Positions 56,237 through 64,000 of a stretch of 64,000 nucleotides of DNA are shown in pieces. The stretch lies in the NCBI RefSeq assembly GCF_964355755.1, contig NC_092676.1, positions 27,322,288 to 27,386,287 of the forward strand. The letters are read 5' to 3'. A model generated the notes under the pieces. The model saw only the letters and a list, made by a program, of their open reading frames with translations, was not told the DNA's origin and searched no databases. Each line of letters opens with the position of its first letter. The first letter of the stretch is position 1. The DNA is from Antedon mediterranea. Taxonomy: Eukaryota > Echinodermata > Crinoidea > Comatulida > Antedonidae. The position numbers and the translations under genes were made by a program.

Positions 56237-56275
56237 CTTTTCATAATGGTTGTACTTAAGCTTCTTATTAGGTGC

Positions 56276-56283
56276 TGACGTGG
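56276..56283 (-). promoter_or_regulatory. Conserved TGACGTGG motif, TRIM-8
   Basis: 368 bp from the TRIM-8 start codon and about 40 bp upstream of the candidate splice donor, so in the first exon or core promoter. Confidence 0.4.
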
Positions 56284-57102
56284 TTATTGAAAAGTAAGAA
56301 AGATTCAAATAGGTGCTGACGCTGTTAATCATGGAACCTGTTACTGTATTTAGTATTCGGTTAAAAAAAAGTTAAATTTTATCTCTACATTGAAATTTTA
56401 TTTGCTATAAGACAATTTGTCTTAAAATCACTGATTTATCTATTCAATGTTTACCAGACCTAGTATAGACTCACCAAAAAGGCAGCAGGGTTTTTCCAAC
56501 CATTTATTCTTTTTTGACCCTTTACGATGCTCCTCCTAGCCACACCCATCACATTAATGCGCCAGAGTGACTATCATTTCCATGCATTAATATGTAGGCC
56601 TACGTAGATAATTGCCACAGGCATAAAATTGGTTGATTTTCCAGCTATGCTGACCCCTCTGGGCTCCTGACAATTAAATTTATCGCATGACAGTCCAATT
56701 GATATACATTAAAAGATCATTATCCAACTAGGCTACTCATCTTCCTATCTATCTATAATATGCAAAACATCATCTACACTAATATAATCATCGTATACTC
56801 TATCCGTATACTCTCTAACCAATATTTCAATCTTTCTTTCGACTAAAGCCGAAGTACAGTATAAGCCTAGTCGTATCTCGGGACCATTCTATGGTCACCA
56901 CCACTAGGTAGGCTTACTTCATCAAGGCTTCTATGAATGGATGACTAGTTGGGAGCAGGAACGCTTGGTAGACCAAACCATGAATAACCAAACCATGAAT
57001 AACCAAACCCACGAACGTTTACCGATCATTTGGGAAATTCCCTCACGATGTATTCAAACGTTGAGAGCGCTCTACTCCATGGAGAGATTTTTTTTTTTTG
57101 CA

Positions 57103-58938
57103 TGTCCGTATTTTGATTTCACACTTGTTTTTTAAGATGTTATACGTTGAGAGATCTTTTTTTTTGCATTTAAATATGTTGCTGTATGTTTATTATCTAT
57201 TAAATGTTTGCCTATTGTTTATTATCTAAATGTATCAATAAATTACAAAAGATATTTATTTTCCTTTAGTCATTTTATTTAAACTTTTAAATTTTCACCG
57301 TTGTGTACTAATGCTGGTATAATTATTCACCAGTTTCTAAATGTTTTTATAATGTATTCATAATGTGCAAATAATATACCAGTATCAGTATATTTAGTGT
57401 GGTTGTTGAAGCGACAGCACTATTTAAAGAAAAATGTAACAAGTAAAATAAATATTTCATTTCACCAATTATAAACCACTAAACAAAAAAATCATGCCGC
57501 AACGTATCGTAGACGTAACATAAGAAAATACTCTTCTATCTATTTTGCATCCCCTCTTACGATCGATAATCAATGACGAACGTAAAACAGAAACGGTGTT
57601 GAACACGTCGGTTCCTTATTGTGATGACACGTTCTTACGGCGCACTTTGCGTTGATCTGAAAACCAATTTCAGCTCTTAAAATATTTCCCGGGCCAAATT
57701 TGACAGTTCGTCCCAATAGCTTATCATGAACTAACGGAACTTTACGTTTTATCTTTTTATTGTCAAAATAAAAAATAATGGGCCTACTGTATTCAAATTA
57801 TGATTTGACAAAAGGCTAAATATAAAGATAAGCATCTGCGTATTCTGCAAATGTTGCTCGATCGTTAACAACCCGTTAATAGTATATAATTTCGTTAGAT
57901 TTGTTTGTGCAGTGTCAATTCTCTATTTAAATGGTCATTACACAACCGGTAACCTGTTTCTTCCGAAGCTGCCCGTCCTTCAATGTTTAAAGATTTTTAT
58001 TTTCTTTTGTTAATGGAGACTCATGGCAGGGATAATGCAAACATTTAGAATCGGGATGTCGACAATCTGTTGAAAATCGTCATCCACAGGCCTGTGCGAT
58101 AGAAGGTTGGTGGTTGGTGGTTAAGCCCGATACAAATTCACCATCATCATTAAAGCTTTATAGAGAGTATCACTTGTTTGTATTCATCACGGGTGCTTGA
58201 AAACAAAAGTCACTTTTTTTTTTAAACTTTGACAGATGATGAAGACAATTTAGTGGTTGTCGGAACTGGAACTTATTAAACATGTCTTTTGACAATGTCG
58301 GTAATACCACCGATATGAGTAAACACCCGTTTTAAATTTGAAAAATAAATCAAAGGTGAACACTATCGTCACATTGCAACCGTAAACAAATCGGAAAATT
58401 GTAATTTTGGCGCGCATAATGTTTAATAGCTTTTGTCTTGTGAACGTTGACATAATGGCATGAAAATAATAAGATTTTTCGGAATTATGGAAGCCGTTAC
58501 GAATGTTTACCAATTATGCGCGCAGTTATCATTAAATGAAACAGATATGTCGCAGGAAACGATCGATTTATAATAAAAATTTGCAGAGCGGATACCTATC
58601 GTTCGTTCATTTTAGCTTTTTGTCAAATCATAATTTGAATATATTCTGTCAAATTTGGCCCGGGAAATATTTTAAGAGCAGAAATTTCCATATTATCGAC
58701 GCAAAGTGGGCCTTAAGAACAACCTTGCGTGTCATTACAAGTGGGAACCGACGACGGAACACGGTGCCGTAGAGTTGTTCCAACACCGTTTCTGCTTTAT
58801 GTTCTTCATTGATTATCGATCGTAAGATTAGATAAAAGGCAAATATTATAGATAATAAACATATAGCAAAGGATCTCTGTAAGTTGTATTCACGCGTATA
58901 ACATTTTTAAAAACCAGTGTGAAATTTAAATACGGACA
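57103..58938. mobile_element. Long-inverted-repeat element, TRIM-8 unit copy
   Basis: Near-identical to 50928-52765, with the same inverse ends. No transposase. Confidence 0.65.
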
Positions 58939-59481
58939 CTTTTTATATAGGCTCTTAAAATTAGCCTAAATAGTCCTACCGCCATCCTTTACTTCTTAAA
59001 ATTTACTTTTATGTAGTTTATTTCTATACTTTGGATATAGTTTTAAATTGTCGGGCGACGTGTGCTATAAAGTTATCGGAACAAAGTGATATTAATTAAT
59101 ATTGCAATCAATTCAATGCTCTGCGTCCGTCGCCTTGCAAATAGCGTGATGTGTGTGTTCGTAAAACCATATTGCATCCATTGGCGAAAACGCGTGAGGT
59201 TTATTCGTAGATAAAGTCATGTTTTTTTGAAAACATAACGATTGAAATCGAAATATTTTTATGGAATCTGTAAATTCAAGGTGTTATCACGATTTTGTAT
59301 GATTTTGGTCGGATTTTGTGTACACTACCATTTCGTAGGGTCTTCGATTTCGAGGTCTTCGCTTTCGACACCGTTCGCAGTTTGATGTACATACTGACTG
59401 CCAGTGATCTCAACCGCCTGATCTAAACAATAGGTACGCGGTTGTCTGGTGGTGTCCTTTGTACGAATTCGTTCGTATGAT

Positions 59482-59749
59482 CAAAGAATATATATCACAA
59501 GAATGAGTAATCCGCGATTTTCCCTGTAACAGTAATATTGTCCACGTGGTAGGGCGCCGCCATAAGTGAGGATGTATCTGGAATGTATACAACTTTTTGT
59601 GACGGTTTCACTAATCAAAGGCTGGACCACCGGTAGTATTTTCATGATAAAAAATGTTATCAACTACATGCCAACATCATGTTAAATGCTCTTTGGATAT
59701 TTAATTGTTCGTTTTATGCAATTTATTTAGTAAAAACTGCCGTATAAAC
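59482..59749. mobile_element. Truncated CAAAG-end DNA element, unit 2
   Basis: Same truncation as 53309-53576, at the same host site, followed by the A-run and expanded (TA)n. Confidence 0.8.
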
Positions 59750-59761
59750 CGTAAATCATGT

Positions 59762-60028
<267 letters not shown>

Positions 60029-60310
60029 TACATGATTTTTTTTTTTACAGTAGGTAACAACGGACTGCAATGTGTTTTCTCAAGATATTCTCACTTGTCA
60101 CCTAGCAACAGATAGAAGGTACTGTTCACATTAGGTAAGGTGTTTTCTAGAAAATAATAGAATTTATTTTTAAATTGTTGCTAAATTAAACTACTATGTA
60201 AACGCTGTCTTAGTGTAAATACATTTTAGTAATTTTAATTTATGCTTAAACAAATTTTAATGGAAATATTATATACATGTAATTTATATACATGGGAAGA
60301 CTCGTTTTTA

Positions 60311-60376
60311 GTAATTAAACATTTTGTTGGTGTTGTCACCGTAATTTGCTACAGCAACCATACATGGGTTATATGA
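60311..60376 (-). pseudogene. Relic of a TRIM C-terminus, unit 2
   Basis: Copy of the relic at 53918-53983, duplicated with the unit. Confidence 0.75.
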
Positions 60377-60600
60377 AAAATATGTAATGTAATAATATAA
60401 AAATACATTGAATGATTAGATTAAGAATTAAAATACTAAAGATATTAATTATATTTTTTCATTAAATGTGAATTAGCAAAATGGATCACATTAAGATATG
60501 TAAAAAATGTATATTTTGATTTAATAAATTTAATATTTCAATTTTCATAGGAAATACTTTATATAATTAATTTATATACATGGGGAAGAGTAGACTTGCT

Positions 60601-62301
60601 TTAATAATAAAACATTTTGATTGATTTGCCATCCCGATTTGCTACAGCAACCATACATGGGTTATGAGAAATGATACATAACTGCTTTGGTAAACTAATT
60701 CCATCTTCTTGTTTATCAATTCTTTTGATAAAATGCCCATCACTACTGAATAGTTGTAGTTTGTTTTGACTTGCTATGATGATGTTATCATCCTCATCAA
60801 CTACAACTCCCCATGGGTACCACACCTTACCATCTTCATCTCCTTTATTGATGAGTACTTTCATTGACTTATCCTTGTCATCATACAATAATACTTGATG
60901 CTGCCCTCTATATGCTACAATTACTTTACCAGTTTTTGTAAGTGCAACATCAGAGTATCCATAATAATATGATTTCTTTTGTGTTCCTATCTTCTTCAAC
61001 AGCTTACTATTACTTATGTCAAACATAAACACACATCCATTGTTCCAATCTGCTACATATATAACATTAGTTGCCTCATCTATGTGAATACCACGTGGAT
61101 TCATCAATACACCCTTACCAATGGATTTGATAACATGACCATTCATATCACAAACTTGAATGCATTTATTACCAAAATCACTGAATGCTATGTTGCCATT
61201 CTTCATTCTGTACATTCTGTTAACTTCCACACCTTTTGGTAGTGTAATCTTGCTTGTACATTCTCCTGATTGTTTGTACTTGTGAATTTCATTTGTGCAA
61301 AATGAAACCAGCAAGCAATCATCATCACACTTTGCTACTCCGGTAGGTATACCCTCTACTTTGATAGTAAGTGGTTTGAATACAACATTTCCAATGTCAA
61401 TTTCTTTCAATAAATCAAATGGCTGTTTGTTTCTGATAAAGTTAATTTGTCTAGTAGCATTGACTTGCTTGATTTCTTCAGATTTATTAATTTCATCCAT
61501 CATTTTGTTTAATACAATCTCACTTGATTTCATAGCAGTTGCTGTCTCACTCTTTAGTAACTGATTTAGGAAACTCATCTTTGTGTTTAATTCAGTATTG
61601 ATTTTTGTTAATTTTGTAATTTGTAAGTCATTAACTTTCTTTTCATTTTTATAATTTGCTTCAACTTTTTTCTTCATTTCATCTGCTTTTTTCTGGATTA
61701 TTAAAAACATTTCTTGAACTTGTTTATCAATGTCTGTGAGGCTTTCCTCTTTACTTTCTTCTAGTTCTTTAGCATTCTTTGTGACTATTTTGAGTAAATT
61801 TTCTATTTTTTGTATCGATTCATTGGCAGCTTTCTTTAAGTCTTCTGATGTTTCCTTAAACGTATTAAATGCTGTAACAATGTTAATTAGTTCATGTTTT
61901 CTATCTCCTGCAGCATGTTCCATTTCAGTGCATTCTATGCATATTGGTACTTTACATTTTGTACAATACATTTTCAATTGTTGAGCATGAGAGACGCACA
62001 GAGAGGTAGTGCCTTTAACCTTCCTTTTCTGTTCATGTTGTTTCACAGTTTCCAGGAGGTTGTTAAGAAAGGTATTTGGGGCAAGTTTTTAAAGCCCTCC
62101 TACTGGAATAGGATACTCTTTGCGACAAATAGGGCATGTTAGCTTGCCATGATTGGTACGAACCCATTTCTTCAAACACTTCAGACAGAAACTATGAAGG
62201 CAGCTAAGTGATTTTGGATCTTCTAGCCTTCCATTACAGACAGAACATTCTAGTACTTTCTCATCGATATCTCCAAGTAGACTAATGTCGTTGCTAGCCA
62301 T
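60601..62301 (-). pseudogene. TRIM-9: near-identical copy of TRIM-8 with one nonsense codon
   Basis: Codon 71 is TAA where TRIM-8 has CAA (Gln after GGL), from a single change at about 62091. It cuts the protein right after the RING. The remaining 495 codons are open and almost identical to TRIM-8; one other visible coding change is Gly to Arg in the B-box loop (GDGKHE to GDRKHE, about 61902). The downstream open part has no usable ATG at its start, as it begins with a Val codon. The start, acceptor and upstream motif are intact, so a transcript and a 70-residue RING-only peptide are possible. The lesion must be very recent, or a sequencing error. Confidence 0.85.
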
Positions 62302-63495
62302 CCTGCAATATTAATTTGTAATCAACATAAATTATTCAATCTAACATATTAATAAGGATAGTGGTTTTAGCTATACAAAAAAAAACAAAAACCAAAAAAC
62401 AAAAACAAACAATATTTTCTAAGAATAACTACAGTCTATTGTTGATATTCATTTATTTTGGTCAAATTTCCAATATCAAATTCATCTACATTCTTATAAA
62501 TTATTTATTTTAATGGAGTTAGATTGGATTTGAACCCTTTGAAATTGTCCAACATTAAGGTTAATGCTTAACATATAAATTATAATTTGAAACGGTTTGT
62601 AATTTGTAAATAATAAATATTAAAGTCACCTTTTCATAATGGTTGTACTTAAGCTTCTTATTAGGTGCTGACGTGGTTATTGAAAAGTAAGAAAGATTCA
62701 AATAGGTGCTGACGCTGTTAATCATGGAACCTGTTACTGTATTTAGTATTCGGTTAAAAAAAAGTTAAATTTTATCTCTACATTGAAATTTTATTTGCTA
62801 TAAGACAATTTGTCTTAAAATCACTGATTTATCTATTCAATGTTTACCAGACCTAGTATAGACTCACCAAAAAGGCAGCAGGGTTTTTCCAACCATTTAT
62901 TCTTTTTTGACCCTTTACGATGCTCCTCCTAGCCACACCCATCACATTAATGCGCCAGAGTGACTATCATTTCCATGCATTAATATGTAGGCCTACGTAG
63001 ATAATTGCCACAGGCATAAAATTGGTTGATTTTCCAGCTATGCTGACCCCTCTGGGCTCCTGACAATTAAATTTATCGCATGACAGTCCAATTGATATAC
63101 ATTAAAAGATCATTATCCAACTAGGCTACTCATCTTCCTATCTATCTATAATATGCAAAACATCATCTACACTAATATAATCATCGTATACTCTATCCGT
63201 ATACTCTCTAACCAATATTTCAATCTTTCTTTCGACTAAAGCCGAAGTACAGTATAAGCCTAGTCGTATCTCGGGACCATTCTATGGTCACCACCACTAG
63301 GTAGGCTTACTTCATCAAGGCTTCTATGAATGGATGACTAGTTGGGAGCAGGAACGCTTGGTAGACCAAACCATGAATAACCAAACCATGAATAACCAAA
63401 CCCACGAACGTTTACCGATCATTTGGGAAATTCCCTCACGATGTATTCAAACGTTGAGAGCGCTCTACTCCATGGAGAGATTTTTTTTTTTTGCA
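62302..63495. other. 5' region of TRIM-9
   Basis: Copy of 55909-57102. No gene. Contains the conserved motif at 62669. Confidence 0.7.
62669..62676 (-). promoter_or_regulatory. Conserved TGACGTGG motif, TRIM-9
   Basis: 368 bp from the TRIM-9 start codon; unchanged from TRIM-8. Confidence 0.4.
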
Positions 63496-64000
63496 TGTCC
63501 GTATTTTGATTTCACACTTGTTTTTTAAGATGTTATACGTTGAGAGATCTTTTTTTTTGCATTTAAATATGTTGCTGTATGTTTATTATCTATTAAATGT
63601 TTGCCTATTGTTTATTATCTAAATGTATCAATAAATTACAAAAGATATTTATTTTCCTTTAGTCATTTTATTTAAACTTTTAAATTTTCACCGTTGTGTA
63701 CTAATGCTGGTATAATTATTCACCAGTTTCTAAATGTTTTTATAATGTATTCATAATGGGCAAATAATATACCAGTATCAGTATATTTAGTGTGGTTGTT
63801 GAAGCGACAGCACTATTTAAAGAAAAATGTAACAAGTAAAATAAATATTTCATTTCACCAATTATAAACCACTAAACAAAAAAATCATGCCGCAACGTAT
63901 CGTAGACGTAACATAAGAAAATACTCTTCTATCTATTTTGCATCCCCTCTTACGATCGATAATCAATGACGAACGTAAAACAGAAACGGTGTTGAACACG
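63496..64000. mobile_element. Long-inverted-repeat element, TRIM-9 unit copy (cut by window end)
   Basis: Left arm only: TGTCCGTATTTTGATTTCAC onward, including the CTTACGATCGATAATCAATG arm motif near 63950. Confidence 0.6.

Larger units (their letters stand above)
53577..59749. repeat. Segmental duplication unit of about 6.17 kb (contains TRIM-8)
   Basis: 53577-59749 corresponds to the stretch beginning at 59750 and running past the window end. Features keep a constant offset of 6393 bp (6174 bp before the TA-run expansion). The 5' part also matches 49764-53576. Only scattered single-base changes and homopolymer-length changes are seen, so the duplication is very recent, or an assembly artefact. 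Confidence 0.9.

Noticed and set aside
60601-62046. Separate 481-residue gene downstream of the TRIM-9 stop
   Set aside because: Its apparent first residue is a GTG Val codon inside the TRIM frame; it is the 3' part of a gene interrupted by one nonsense codon.

Overview
The window looks like animal (metazoan) nuclear DNA: AT-rich and intron-bearing, with abundant non-LTR retrotransposons and inverted-repeat DNA elements, and no operon-like gene packing. The gene family, the CR1/Jockey-like LINEs (one with a 2A-like peptide) and a foldback transposon would fit a marine invertebrate deuterostome such as an echinoderm. That assignment is an inference; no species marker is visible.

The theme is a tandem array of nine related TRIM genes, all on the minus strand. 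Each encodes RING, B-box, coiled coil and a C-terminal NHL-type beta-propeller in one coding exon behind a conserved splice acceptor. I number them TRIM-1 to TRIM-9 by position. Five have open frames: TRIM-1 (4640-6334), TRIM-3 (16893-18626), TRIM-4 (26660-28510, the only one with two B-boxes), TRIM-7 (46803-49763, a fused double gene) and TRIM-8 (54208-55908). Four are broken: TRIM-2 (internal deletion, early stop), TRIM-5 (frameshifts, lost RING cysteine), TRIM-6 (RING Cys to Tyr, split by an 805-bp foldback element) and TRIM-9 (near-perfect copy of TRIM-8 with one nonsense codon). Short orphan TRIM pieces also lie between genes.

Layout. 1-817: a 52-bp minisatellite. 890-19300: TRIM-1 to TRIM-3 with duplicated flanks, tandem repeats close upstream of each gene, several small DNA elements and a pair of tRNA-Val-like sequences. 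20500-25250: a nearly complete LINE with a second truncated LINE just behind it. 25250-38000: TRIM-4 to TRIM-6 with LINE pieces and the foldback element. 38000-46800: the TRIM-6 upstream unit, which carries a long-inverted-repeat element, two related DNA elements with 7-bp target duplications and a LINE insertion whose empty site is preserved in the sister units. 46100-64000: three very similar units of about 6.2 kb carrying TRIM-7, TRIM-8 and TRIM-9; the last runs off the window.

The genes look like a young, birth-and-death family of ubiquitin-ligase-like receptors. Their RING, B-box and coiled coil are almost constant, while differences cluster in equivalent loops of the propeller. This suggests selection for changed ligand recognition, which I infer and have not tested.
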